Notes: generated from the sequence alone by a model not told the origin. 64,000 nucleotides of DNA from Spirosoma rhododendri (GCF_012849055.1 NZ_CP051677.1:2736001-2800000), one strand, 5' to 3'. Counted from the first letter of the stretch, positions 48,406 to 57,499 are shown. A program made the numbers and translations.

Positions 48406-49917
48406 TTAGAAATACGGGGATAAAGCCGCTTCAACGGCGGGCAGGCCGTAGTAATCATCCAGCACCGTAAAGGCGTTTGGCGGTGGAACGGCACCCTTCG
48501 GAAAGTAATAATCCTGCGGCCTGGCCTTCACATTTGCCCCGTACGCACCGATGATCTCTTTTACCCGACCCGTACGCGTCAGGTCGAACCAGCGCTTGTT
48601 TTCGAAGGCCAGTTCAACGCGCCGTTCTTTGAAAATCGCTTCGCGCATGGTGGCCTGCGAACTGGCGGTTGTTACAGCCAGCCCCGCCCGGCTGCGCACC
48701 TGATTGAGATAGGTAGCTGCTTCGCCCGTTTTGCCCTGTTCGTTCAGCGATTCGGCCATGAACAGCAGCACCTCGGCGTAGCGGTATACTGGCCAGTTTT
48801 GCCCCGTGATGTTTTGCAGCGCGTGCGTCCGGGCGTATTTTTTGATGTACGGATACGTCTTGTCGTCGCGCAGACTCTGGCTCAGCGTGACGGAGCCAAT
48901 GGAAATGTCCTTGCGCTTGTCGCCTGATTCGTAAGCCGCAATCAGGTCGGGCGTCGGGATGTTGTTGCTTTCCTGTGAGGTTGGCTGGGTGTTACTCGTA
49001 CCCGTGATCGGTTTCAGCTCGGCAGCCGTAATCGGCGACGGCATGAAGCGGTAAATCTGGTTGCCGTTGTAGCCGCCCGACCCTTCCATGTACTGCACCT
49101 CGAACACCGATTCCTGATTGTTCTTGTTCGAGCCAGTATACGAAAAGGCGTCGTTGTAGTCGGGCATCAGCGCGTACCCGTCGTTGGTTACGACCTCCCG
49201 AAGCAGCGTTTCGGCCTGCGCCCATTTTTTTTGCGTGATGTACAGGTTCGCCAGCAACGTTTTCGCGGCTCCCGACGTAGCCCGACCTGCTTCCTGCTTT
49301 GCTTTGTTCAGCAGCATCGAACTGGCGTCTTTCGCGTCCTTTTCGATCTGCGCGTACACCTCGTCGGTCGTTGCCAGCGGTAGCGCGGCATCTTCCCGAC
49401 CCGTTGCGGGCGTCAGGTGGAGCGGTACTTTACCGAACAGCCGCACCAGATCGAAGTAGGCAAAGGCGCGTAGAAACTCCGCCTGCCCTTTGATGTTGTT
49501 TTTGGTATCGGCACTACTGAACGTTACCCCGTCGATCTGCGACAGCAGTTGATTCGTCCGGGCGATGATCTGGTAGTTGTACCGAAACGCCCAGAGTACG
49601 TTGTCGTTGGCCGTAACACCACCCGCTGTCGGAACGGCAAAGTCAGCCACGTTCTCCGTCGGGTCTACCGCGCCGTAGAGTACGTTCCGGGCGTAGTACG
49701 TATTGTCGGAATGCATTTCTTCGAGCACCCAGGCCCGTTCGTTATACTGCGCCCGCAGCGGTACGTAAGCCCCGTTGACGGCCTGCTGAAAGTCGGCTTC
49801 GGTCTTGTAGAAGGTTGCCGAGCTGAGGGCCGTTTCCGGCACAGTGGTCAGAAAATCGCTTTTGCAACCGACTATGGCCACGGCCAGCAATCCGGTTACG
49901 ATATATCGTGTTTTCAT
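48406..49917 (-). CDS. RagB/SusD family nutrient-binding lipoprotein (second locus)
   Basis: Start taken at the ATG at 49917 (MKTRYIVTGLLAVAIVGC; lipobox AIVGC, acylated Cys18), giving 503 residues. SusD blocks are clear: 'LTTVPETALSSATFYKTEADFQQAVNGAY', 'GQAEFLRAFAYFDLVRLFGKVPL' and C-terminal 'AIFKERRVELAFENKRWFDLTRTG' with 'DYYFPKGAVPPP'. It is the surface lid of the SusC just upstream. With that gene and the downstream sugar enzymes, it most likely binds a glycoside or oligosaccharide. Confidence 0.96.
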   Translation of the reverse strand: MKTRYIVTGLLAVAIVGCKSDFLTTVPETALSSATFYKTEADFQQAVNGAYVPLRAQYNERAWVLEEMHSDNTYYARNVLYGAVDPTENVADFAVPTAGGVTANDNVLWAFRYNYQIIARTNQLLSQIDGVTFSSADTKNNIKGQAEFLRAFAYFDLVRLFGKVPLHLTPATGREDAALPLATTDEVYAQIEKDAKDASSMLLNKAKQEAGRATSGAAKTLLANLYITQKKWAQAETLLREVVTNDGYALMPDYNDAFSYTGSNKNNQESVFEVQYMEGSGGYNGNQIYRFMPSPITAAELKPITGTSNTQPTSQESNNIPTPDLIAAYESGDKRKDISIGSVTLSQSLRDDKTYPYIKKYARTHALQNITGQNWPVYRYAEVLLFMAESLNEQGKTGEAATYLNQVRSRAGLAVTTASSQATMREAIFKERRVELAFENKRWFDLTRTGRVKEIIGAYGANVKARPQDYYFPKGAVPPPNAFTVLDDYYGLPAVEAALSPYF

Positions 49918-49974
49918 GTTGAAGTCGGAATTGAATTGAAAAACAGCGTTGCGAACAGTTATCATACCTCACTC

Positions 49975-50077
49975 CAAGTGCTAGTTCGTTTACCCCCCAG
50001 CCCCCTGAAGGGGGAGCATTCCGCGAATGAGTTTCTCCCCCTTCAGGGGGCCGGGGGGCAAACGGACTAGCACTTAG
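49975..50077. repeat. Inverted repeat, CCCCTGAAGGGG family (second copy)
   Basis: AAGTGCTAGTTCGTTTACCC and CCCCTGAAGGGGGAG face CTCCCCCTTCAGGGGG and GGCAAACGGACTAGCACTT, between susC and susD. The CCCCTGAAGGGG core is shared with the repeat at 22.5 kb. Confidence 0.85.
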
Positions 50078-50111
50078 CAGCTATGCTTTTGGATCGCGTC
50101 TCTACAAAAAA

Positions 50112-53100
50112 TTAGAAATTCAGATTGACCCCCAGCGTGAACGTGCGCGGAACAGGGTAATTCGACAGGTCGACGCCTTGACTCAGGTTGCCGCCGTCGC
50201 CGTCGCCGGCGTTGTTGCCACTGGTTTCGGGGTTTGGCCCGCCCGTGTATTTCGTGAAGACGTACACCTGCTGCACCGATGCGTACGCCCGCGCCGACTT
50301 GAAAAAGCGGTTCATCGGTCCGAAGGTGTAGCCAACGGTGATGTTCTTGATGGTGAAATACGACGCGTTGGCCAGAAACTGACTGCTGTTCCAGTCGCGC
50401 TCGACGCCAGTAAAGTTGCCCCCGCCATTGGTGGCGCCGAACTGACCAGCCCCCGGCGTGATAACCGTACCATCGGGGCCCACGCGGAAGCGATCTTTCA
50501 CACCCGCTACCAGGTTAAACACCCCATCGAGATTGGCCGTGCTGTAGAGGTGCCGCACCCAAAGCTGATTGCCCTGCGAACCCGACCCCACAATTGACGC
50601 GTCGAAATTGCCGTAGCGGAAGGTGTTGGTGATACCGTAAACGAACTTCGGAAACGGACTGCCGATGATGGCCCGGTCGTCGGCGTCGCCCCCGTAGGTG
50701 ATAACCCCGTCGCCGTTGACGTCTTTAAACTTGATCGTACCTACGGCCGACCGGCCCGGAATGACGGGTGAATTGGCCAGGTCCTGCGCGTTCTGGTAGT
50801 ACCCTTCTTTCACCATGCCATAAAACTGCCCGAAGGGTTGCCCGACCTGCGTGATGTGGAACGAGCCATAGACCCGGTCGATACCCGGCGCCAGCGCTTC
50901 GACCCGGTTGCGGTTAAACGAGATGTTGGCGTTGGTGGTCCATTGGAGTCGGCCCGTTGTGTTTTTGGTCGTCAGGGAAAATTCGTGGCCCCAGAACTTG
51001 ATTTCGCCGATGTTGTCGCTGTAGTTCGTGAAGCCCGATTCCTGCGGAATCTGCACGGCATAGAGCAGGTTGGTGGTGCGCTTGGTGTAGAAGTCATACA
51101 CAAACTGAATCCGGTCGTTGAGCAGGCCCAGGTCCAGCCCGATGTCGAATTGCCGGGTCGTTTCCCAGCCCAGATTCGGGTTGGCCAGCGACGTCGGTAC
51201 CGCCCCTGACACGACGTTGCTGCCGAAAACCGCGTTGGTCGTATTGTCGACCAGGGCGTACTGCGTGTAGTTACCGATGTTGTTGTTGCCGATGATGCCG
51301 TAGCTGCTGCGGACTTTGGCGAATGAAATGGTCGGTATCGATTTCATGAAATTCTCGTCCGACAGCACCCAGCCCAGCGACGCCGATGGGAACGTACCCC
51401 AGCGGTTGTTGCTGCCAAACCGCGACGATCCATCGGTACGAATCGCAGCCGTGAACAGGTATTTGCCTTTGTAATTGTACGTCAGCCGCGACAGATAGGA
51501 GGTTAATGCCCAGTCGTTTACCCCACTCGTTGTTCCGGCGCGGTTGATATTCAAACCACCCTGAATCGTCGGGATCTGATCGTTGGCGTAAGTGTCGGCC
51601 TGAATCCGGGTAATGTCCTGCCGGAACCGCTGATTCGTAAAACCGGCCAGCAGTTCGAAGTTATGGTCGTTAAAACTCTTTGAATACGTCGCCAAGTTTT
51701 CGTTCAGCCACGACACGTTTTCGATGCTCTGCCGGATCGAAACGGCCGTCGTTGGAATCGGTACGTTGATGGCGTTGGTCGCCGTTGAGGGGTTGAAAAA
51801 GAAGAACTTCGAGTTCAGGTATTCGATGTTGATAGTCGATTTGAGCGTTAGCCCGGCGATGGGGCGGTAGGTGATGTAGGCGTTGCTGAGCAGGTTGGTG
51901 TTGCGCGTTTCATTGGTCAGTTCGTTGGCCGCCCGTACCCAGTTGGGGTAATCAAAAATATTGCCCGTACTGCCCGGAAAGCGATTGAACTTAGTCAGGT
52001 CGCCGTTGGCATCACGGATCGGCATGACGGGCCACGTGTGCAGGGCGTTGAACAGAATCCCCGTGCCCCGGTCGCCGTCGGTGCGGGGCGTATTGTCGAA
52101 CACGTAGGAGGGAGCCACATTGAACCCCACGGCTACCCGGTCGGTCAGGTTGTAGTTCGAGTTCATCCGCAGCGAGTAGCGCTTGTACTTGTTGTTGATC
52201 ACCACGCCCTCCTGATTGAAAATCCCCGCTACCAGCGACGTGCTCGACCGTTCGCGGTTCGAGGACACCGTCAGGTTGTAACTCTGAATCGGTGCAACCC
52301 GCAGCAGGGCACCATACCAGTCGTTGTTTTTGCCTTCGTACTGCGACGGGTCCTGAAATTCGGTCGGTACCGCCTGCCCCTGATCCTGATAGTACTCTTT
52401 CTTGAACTGGGCAAACTCCACGGCGTTGAGCATCTTCACCCGGCCCCGCTGCGGTACCTGCTGCACGCCCGCAAACGCGTTGAAGCTGATGGTTGTCTGG
52501 CCAACCTTTCCTTTCTTGGTCGTAATCAGCACCACCCCGTTGGCGGCCCGCGACCCATAGAGTGAAGTCGACGCGGCATCTTTCAAAATCGAAATATCGT
52601 CGATCTCATCGGGGTTGAGCTGAGCAATGGTGCCGGTAATCGGAAAGCCATCGACCACGTACAGCGGGTCGCTGCCGGCCGATACAGACACCTGCCCCCG
52701 GATGCGGATATTGATGCCCTGTCCCGGCTTGCCTGTCGTCTGATTGATCTGCACCCCCGCCAGCCGGCCCTGTAATTTCTGGCCGATCTGTGAAACGGGC
52801 AGGTCTTTGATTTCCTGCGCACTAACGTTCTGCACCGCCCCCGTAATTTCCTTCTTCAACTGACTGCCATACCCGACGACCACGACTTCATTCAGCGTTT
52901 GGTCGCCCGCCCCCAACGACACGTTCAGCACCTTGTTCGTCCCGACGGGTACTTCCTTGGTTTCGTACCCCACGAAGCTGAACACCAGTACCGACTGTGG
53001 CCCCGGTACGGCCAGTTTAAAACTACCCTGCTCATCGGTAGTCGTACCTTTCTGCGAACCTTTCACGACGACCGTCACGCCCGGTAGGCCATTGTTGTTT

Positions 53101-53312
53101 TCGTCCACAACCCGCCCCGACACCTCTTCATCAACGGGCGCAGTCTTCGCAACAGACATTGGTTTGGGGCGACCTGAATGGATAGCGAGTGACGGAACCC
53201 GGACGGCTGAATTCTGCCGGTCGGGGAGCCAATCATAGGGTCTGGCCAGCGTTAAAAGAGGAACGGAGCCTGCCAGCAGCGTAAACGCTGCCAGCGGATA
53301 GAGCTTGTTCAT
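50112..53312 (-). CDS. SusC/RagA TonB-dependent receptor (second locus)
   Basis: The 1066-residue receptor has a signal peptide (MNKLYPLAAFTLLAGSVPLLTLA), then directly a carboxypeptidase-regulatory-like domain ('VDENNNGLPGVTVVVKGSQKG', about residues 66-135), the plug ('NEVVVVGYGSQLKKEITGAVQ'; 'LQGRLAGVQI'; 'DPLYVVDGFPITG') and a barrel ending in 'FTLGVNLNF'. It has no STN domain, so, unlike the first-locus SusC, it is not wired to a FecR/sigma pair. It starts a minus-strand array that continues with SusD, the haem-c protein and sugar enzymes, and probably imports the substrate for them. Confidence 0.97.
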   Translation of the reverse strand: MNKLYPLAAFTLLAGSVPLLTLARPYDWLPDRQNSAVRVPSLAIHSGRPKPMSVAKTAPVDEEVSGRVVDENNNGLPGVTVVVKGSQKGTTTDEQGSFKLAVPGPQSVLVFSFVGYETKEVPVGTNKVLNVSLGAGDQTLNEVVVVGYGSQLKKEITGAVQNVSAQEIKDLPVSQIGQKLQGRLAGVQINQTTGKPGQGINIRIRGQVSVSAGSDPLYVVDGFPITGTIAQLNPDEIDDISILKDAASTSLYGSRAANGVVLITTKKGKVGQTTISFNAFAGVQQVPQRGRVKMLNAVEFAQFKKEYYQDQGQAVPTEFQDPSQYEGKNNDWYGALLRVAPIQSYNLTVSSNRERSSTSLVAGIFNQEGVVINNKYKRYSLRMNSNYNLTDRVAVGFNVAPSYVFDNTPRTDGDRGTGILFNALHTWPVMPIRDANGDLTKFNRFPGSTGNIFDYPNWVRAANELTNETRNTNLLSNAYITYRPIAGLTLKSTINIEYLNSKFFFFNPSTATNAINVPIPTTAVSIRQSIENVSWLNENLATYSKSFNDHNFELLAGFTNQRFRQDITRIQADTYANDQIPTIQGGLNINRAGTTSGVNDWALTSYLSRLTYNYKGKYLFTAAIRTDGSSRFGSNNRWGTFPSASLGWVLSDENFMKSIPTISFAKVRSSYGIIGNNNIGNYTQYALVDNTTNAVFGSNVVSGAVPTSLANPNLGWETTRQFDIGLDLGLLNDRIQFVYDFYTKRTTNLLYAVQIPQESGFTNYSDNIGEIKFWGHEFSLTTKNTTGRLQWTTNANISFNRNRVEALAPGIDRVYGSFHITQVGQPFGQFYGMVKEGYYQNAQDLANSPVIPGRSAVGTIKFKDVNGDGVITYGGDADDRAIIGSPFPKFVYGITNTFRYGNFDASIVGSGSQGNQLWVRHLYSTANLDGVFNLVAGVKDRFRVGPDGTVITPGAGQFGATNGGGNFTGVERDWNSSQFLANASYFTIKNITVGYTFGPMNRFFKSARAYASVQQVYVFTKYTGGPNPETSGNNAGDGDGGNLSQGVDLSNYPVPRTFTLGVNLNF

Positions 53313-53472
53313 GAGGGTCTGGTTTAAGAGTTAGGTGCCCAAAGATTACGGCCCTAACCCGCAGAACTTACCCCCACTTGCCTACTTTTATAATTATTTG
53401 GTTATTGAATTTGGTAATTTTCAGAATATGGGAAAGATAGAATATTAAAATAGTTCAAAAAGTATGCATATG

Positions 53473-53500
53473 AAAAAGCCGCTTACTAGAGTGGAAGCGG
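53473..53500 (-). terminator. Terminator downstream of the YjlB-like cupin gene
   Basis: On the minus strand CCGCTT, a 10-base loop, AAGCGG and then CTTTTT follow the cupin stop at 53531 within about 31 bases. The AT-rich rest of this gap (to 53313) would hold the susC promoter. Confidence 0.6.
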
Positions 53501-53530
53501 ACTGTCACAGACTGTCTACAATAAATTATA

Positions 53531-54100
53531 TTATTTCCATAACTGACGTAGCCCTCCCGACTTGCCTACTAGCGGATCCGTAGTGGGTAGGGGCAGGGCG
53601 GCAATCGTCTGATCGGCTTTGGGTCGTTCGCCGGGTTGCCCGCGTAACACGTCGAACGTTCGCCCGTCCGGGTAAGCGCCCACTACTCCGAAGTCAGTTG
53701 AAGAACCAAGGTTCTGATGCCCCACGCCCGCCGGAATTATGATAACGTCGCCTGCCTGTATCGTCATGGTCTTGCCTTGTTTACCACCCAACTGCACCGT
53801 TGCCGATCCACTATATACGCCCAGCACTTCGTGCGAAATGCTGTGGTAGTGCAGGTAGGAAAAAATGCCGTTACGCCATGAGTTCGTCCAGTTGTTGTCG
53901 GCGAACCGCTGCTCCAGCCACGACGCTCCCGCCGTACCCCGCGTCGGAAAGGCGTTGCGATAGAGCAGCAGCGGGTAGCGGCTGTTCGGAATCTGCCCGT
54001 CGTCGGCAAACAAGTACGATTCGGGTGTAGGGCTATCAGTATCCATATCAGGTAAGGCGAAAAGCGGCAGGCTGCTCAGCAGGAATTCGGCGCGGGTCAT
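53531..54100 (-). CDS. YjlB-like cupin protein
   Basis: The 189-residue product has an N-terminal stretch like an export or anchor sequence (MTRAEFLLSSLPLFALP), then 'ESYLFADDGQIPNSRYPLLLYRNAF', 'WTNSWRNGIFSYLHYHSISHEVLGVYSGSA', 'GDVIIIPAGVGHQNLGSS' and 'GVVGAYPDG', matching the Bacillus YjlB cupin group. The HYH...E and H residues could bind a metal. The activity is unknown. A possible alternative start is the ATG at 54046, which removes the hydrophobic segment. Confidence 0.85.
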   Translation of the reverse strand: MTRAEFLLSSLPLFALPDMDTDSPTPESYLFADDGQIPNSRYPLLLYRNAFPTRGTAGASWLEQRFADNNWTNSWRNGIFSYLHYHSISHEVLGVYSGSATVQLGGKQGKTMTIQAGDVIIIPAGVGHQNLGSSTDFGVVGAYPDGRTFDVLRGQPGERPKADQTIAALPLPTTDPLVGKSGGLRQLWK

Positions 54101-54259
54101 AGGCGGATAAATCGGTTGGGTATGCTGTCATATTCGTCGCTTGACTGTAGTTAACCCTGTAACCTGCGAAATGGATTAGTATATCCGGAGTATAGATAAG
54201 TCCGGGGGTAAATTTTGCTCCAGATTTGCTACCGGATTCACCAAGACCACAACGCTAGT

Positions 54260-55267
54260 ATGTCAACGATCAAACAAGTAGAATTGGGTAGTCAGGGGTT
54301 GGTCGTACCAACCATTGGTTTGGGTTGCATGGGAATGACACCGATGGGTGGTGCCGATATTTATGGGAAAGCCGATGAAACGGAAGCTATCGCGACCATC
54401 CACCGGTCGCTGGAGCTAGGGGGTAATTTCCTCGACACCGCCGATCTGTACGGGCCTTACCTCAACGAACAGCTGATTGCAAAGGCTGTTAAAGGCAATC
54501 GCGATCAATACCGTATCGCGACCAAGTTTGGCTGGGAAATCAACGACGCGGGCACCATCACGTACCAGATCAAGGCGGATAAGGCGTACGTGGCTAAATC
54601 GGTTGAACGCTCGCTGAAAAACCTGGGAACAGACTATATCGATCTGTATTACCTGCACCGGCTCGACAAGAACGTACCAATCGAAGAAACCGTCGACGCC
54701 ATGGCCGGGTTAGTCAAAGCGGGTAAGGTTGGCTACATTGGGCTATCGGAAGTGTCGTCGGCAACCATTCGCCGGGCGCACGCTGTGCATCCGATCACTG
54801 CTGTTCAAACCGAGTATTCGCTATTCGAGCGGTCTGTCGAAGAAGCGGGTATCAGCGCAACCCTGGCCGAACTGGGTATTAGTCTGGTGGCGTACTCCCC
54901 GCTCGGACGCGGCTTTATCTCCGGGCAATTCAAGTCGCCGGATGATTTTCCAGCGGATGATTTCCGGCGCGCTCTTCCCAAGTATCAGGGCGAACAGTTC
55001 CAGAAAAACCTGGATTTGCTGCACGAGATTCAGGCGATGGCTCAGGAAAAGCAGATCACGGCAACGCAGTTGGCACTGGCCTGGACGATAGCCAAGGGGG
55101 CCGTCCCGATCCCCGGTACGAAAAAGGTGAAGTACGTCGAAGAAAACATCGCGTCGACGGCCATTGACTTATCCGAAGCTGAGTTGGCTCGTTTAGAAAG
55201 TATCATCCCGCTGGGTACCATTACGGGTGATCGGTATAACGAAATAATGATGCAGACAATCGATTAA
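54260..55267 (+). CDS. Aldo/keto reductase
   Basis: From the ATG at 54260 (MSTIKQVELGSQGLVVPTIG) the product has 335 residues. The AKR barrel shows the catalytic residues Asp ('NFLDTADLYGPY', Asp and Tyr), Lys ('RIATKFGW') and His ('LYYLHRLD'), and the NADP-binding loop near 'AVPIPGTKKVKYVEENI'. It is of the AKR13-like group that reduces aldehydes and sugars. The AraC gene 47 bases downstream on the same strand is a likely regulator. Substrate not known. Confidence 0.94.
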   Translation: MSTIKQVELGSQGLVVPTIGLGCMGMTPMGGADIYGKADETEAIATIHRSLELGGNFLDTADLYGPYLNEQLIAKAVKGNRDQYRIATKFGWEINDAGTITYQIKADKAYVAKSVERSLKNLGTDYIDLYYLHRLDKNVPIEETVDAMAGLVKAGKVGYIGLSEVSSATIRRAHAVHPITAVQTEYSLFERSVEEAGISATLAELGISLVAYSPLGRGFISGQFKSPDDFPADDFRRALPKYQGEQFQKNLDLLHEIQAMAQEKQITATQLALAWTIAKGAVPIPGTKKVKYVEENIASTAIDLSEAELARLESIIPLGTITGDRYNEIMMQTID

Positions 55268-55314
55268 GCAGCAGCAAGCCGCGCTGGTTGCTTAGTCACA
55301 ATCAACCTCAACGT

Positions 55315-56229
55315 ATGAAAGCAACGTCACCCCATACTATTGAGTCTGTTTCGGCCATGCACCGGCATATGGGTGTGAAAGGGCCGAGTCACCCAATGAT
55401 CAGTGTAGTGGACCTGTCGACTGTCAAGTGTGATACTGACCGAGTCGATCAATCTCTAGTGTACGAGTTCTACACGATTGCCATCAAAAAGAACGTTGAG
55501 GGCAAGGTAAGATACGGGCAACAGTACTACGATTTTGATGAGGGATTGATGTCGTTCGTAGCTCCCCACCAGCTTGTCCGCGTCGATAAAGACACCCCTG
55601 TCAGGATGGACGGTTTGATGCTGATGGTCCATCCTGACTTTTTTCGGACGTATTCACTCGCCCACCGTATCAAGGAGTACGGATTCTTTGACTACGCCGT
55701 GCACGAGGCTCTGCACCTGTCTGAATCGGAGGAAGCGACAGTCACGCAGCTGCTGCACACCATCAGGCAGGAAAGTCAGGCTACGCTCGACGCATTCACG
55801 CATGACTTGCTGGTATCGACTATCGACCTGCTGCTGACGTATTGCAACCGGTTTTATCACCGTCAGTTTATCACCCGGCAGTTGGCTAGTCACGACGTAC
55901 TTAGCCGGTTGGAAGCTGTTCTGGATGATTACTTCAACAGCGACCAGCTGATCGAGTCGGGGCTGCCGAGCGTGGAGTCTGTGGCTAACCAACTGAATCT
56001 GTCGCCCAATTACCTCAGCGATATGTTACGGGCGCATACGGGGCAATCGACCCAGCAGCACATTCACGCCAAATTGATCGACAAAGCCAAGCAGGCCCTG
56101 TCTACGACGACGATGCCAGTCAGTGAAATTGCGTACCGGCTAGGCTTTGCGTACCCGCAGTCGTTTACTAAACTATTCAAGCGAAAGACAACGATGTCGC
56201 CCCTGACCTACCGCCAGTCGTTCAACTGA
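55315..56229 (+). CDS. AraC-family transcriptional regulator
   Basis: From the ATG at 55315 the product has 304 residues. The N-terminal half is a cupin-like sensing domain ('YYDFDEGLMSFVAPHQLVRVD'), and the C-terminal half carries two helix-turn-helix motifs ('PSVESVANQLNLSPNYLSDMLRAHTGQS' and 'VSEIAYRLGFAYPQSFTKLFKRKT'). It follows the aldo/keto reductase in one transcript and probably controls it. Confidence 0.95.
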   Translation: MKATSPHTIESVSAMHRHMGVKGPSHPMISVVDLSTVKCDTDRVDQSLVYEFYTIAIKKNVEGKVRYGQQYYDFDEGLMSFVAPHQLVRVDKDTPVRMDGLMLMVHPDFFRTYSLAHRIKEYGFFDYAVHEALHLSESEEATVTQLLHTIRQESQATLDAFTHDLLVSTIDLLLTYCNRFYHRQFITRQLASHDVLSRLEAVLDDYFNSDQLIESGLPSVESVANQLNLSPNYLSDMLRAHTGQSTQQHIHAKLIDKAKQALSTTTMPVSEIAYRLGFAYPQSFTKLFKRKTTMSPLTYRQSFN

Positions 56230-56248
56230 CGGTAGGTCAGGGCAGCGG

Positions 56249-56863
56249 CTACGGCTTACTTTTTTGGGCCGGATCGATGAAGTTCAGGTCTGTCTCGGCG
56301 TCGTCTTTCTTGTACAGGGGCGTCAGGTAAACCGTCATGAACAGCTCTACCGTCGGGAATACGTATGCGTTTATCAGGTGCCCGCCTTCAACCCGCCCGT
56401 CGGGGTGCCCGACAGCCATGTGGGCGTGAACGGTTGGTTTGCCATCGTGTACGGCAATATCACCCAGCAGCGATACCAGTTCGACCGGTCCCTCAATTGG
56501 ATTGAGCCGGTACTGTTTCTTCGCCGGATCAAACCAGGCGGTTGTTGCCCGTTGAAACGCGCCAATCGCGGAAAAATGCGCCGACTGCACCTTATTCTGA
56601 TTGGCAAAATCAGTTAGGCCAGACAGTACTTCGTCGCCTTTGGCGAAAATGAGCACGTAGGTCTTCGTGCCGTTGACATCACTAAGCAGGCGGGATTGAA
56701 GCCCCGGCGCCTTGCCCGTTTCGACCGGTTTTGATGGCGATTGGTACTCGATTGGCTTTATGGGCATCCTATTTTGGGCCTGCGTAGCTGGAGCAGTCAG
56801 GGCAAGAATACTGCCTGATACAGCGGCAAAGGCAAGGCCGCTCAAACGTTGGTAAATCGTCAT
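56249..56863 (-). CDS. PPC/DUF296-domain protein with a signal peptide
   Basis: From the ATG at 56863 (MTIYQRLSGLAFAAVSGSILALTAPATQA) the product has 204 residues and a clear cleavable signal. The rest is a PPC (plants and prokaryotes conserved) domain: 'KGDEVLSGLTDFANQNKVQSAHFSAIGAFQ', 'IAVHDGKPTVHAHMAVGHPDG' with a His cluster and 'GGHLINAYVFPTVELFM'. PPC domains are usually discussed as DNA-associated in plants, but an exported bacterial one points to another role, perhaps a small-molecule or metal-binding trimer. Annotated function remains unknown. Confidence 0.88.
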   Translation of the reverse strand: MTIYQRLSGLAFAAVSGSILALTAPATQAQNRMPIKPIEYQSPSKPVETGKAPGLQSRLLSDVNGTKTYVLIFAKGDEVLSGLTDFANQNKVQSAHFSAIGAFQRATTAWFDPAKKQYRLNPIEGPVELVSLLGDIAVHDGKPTVHAHMAVGHPDGRVEGGHLINAYVFPTVELFMTVYLTPLYKKDDAETDLNFIDPAQKSKP

Positions 56864-56941
56864 CGACAGGAGGTTATAGAACTGCCTGAATAACCTGGTC
56901 TCCGTGCTCACTGTTTGAGGTTCAGAACAGCCGCAGAAGCA

Positions 56942-56974
56942 AAACGGGATTGCCTCGATGAAGCAATCCCGTTT
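56942..56974. terminator. Hairpin terminator
   Basis: AAACGGGATTGC pairs with GCAATCCCGTTT around a 9-base loop. It lies between the acidic protein gene (ends 57138, minus strand) and the PPC gene, with T4 on the minus side. Confidence 0.7.
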
Positions 56975-56994
56975 CTTAATGTTGTCGCCTTATC

Positions 56995-57089
56995 GTCCCA
57001 GACAGCATCCTGCTGTCTAGCCGTAGGCTAATTTGTAATCGGCTAGTTAGCCGCTGTTGCGGCTCCGACAGCAGGATGCTGTCTGGGAC
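56995..57089. repeat. Inverted repeat, GACAGCATCCTGCTGTC family
   Basis: Perfect 23-base arms (beginning GTCCCAGACAGCATCCTGCT) flank a 49-base centre that holds a second, weaker stem (TAGCCGTAGGCTA...). The arm core recurs at 43.5 kb. Confidence 0.88.
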
Positions 57090-57137
57090 AGTCGTGCTGC
57101 TCAGAGCAACTACGAACCACAAACCACAAATAATGTA

Positions 57138-57461
57138 TTACAAGCCGCCCCGCATGTCATCGTCGTCAGCGGCTGGGTCTGGCTCGGTACCGTCGTTGTT
57201 TCCCAGCGAATCGCCGTTGCCGTAGTTATCGATATCTGGCTCCATATTCGGGCTACCCGATGCGGCTCCCGACCCGTCGGCCATTTCCTCCTCGTCAGTT
57301 GGGGTCGTCGGCATTGTCTGCGCGTCGCCCGACAGATCGGTAGGGTTATACGTTTCGTCCATCATCTGCCCATCGACGGGTGTTTGAGCGGGTCCACCTG
57401 TTTCCGGTTGATACGTCTGATTCTGCTGACTCAGCATCGCATCCTGATTTTCACTGTTCAT
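57138..57461 (-). CDS. Small acidic, disordered hypothetical protein
   Basis: From the ATG at 57461 (MNSENQDAMLSQQNQTYQPE) the product has 107 residues, rich in Asp, Gly, Asn, Gln and Pro, with no signal peptide and no hydrophobic core, ending in 'DPAADDDDMRGGL'. It looks intrinsically disordered. It follows the next upstream gene by 38 bases, probably in one transcript. I do not recognise a family. Confidence 0.65.
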   Translation of the reverse strand: MNSENQDAMLSQQNQTYQPETGGPAQTPVDGQMMDETYNPTDLSGDAQTMPTTPTDEEEMADGSGAASGSPNMEPDIDNYGNGDSLGNNDGTEPDPAADDDDMRGGL

Positions 57462-57499
57462 CGTAACGTCGAGAAAAAAGTTAATTGATAAAAGGCAGT

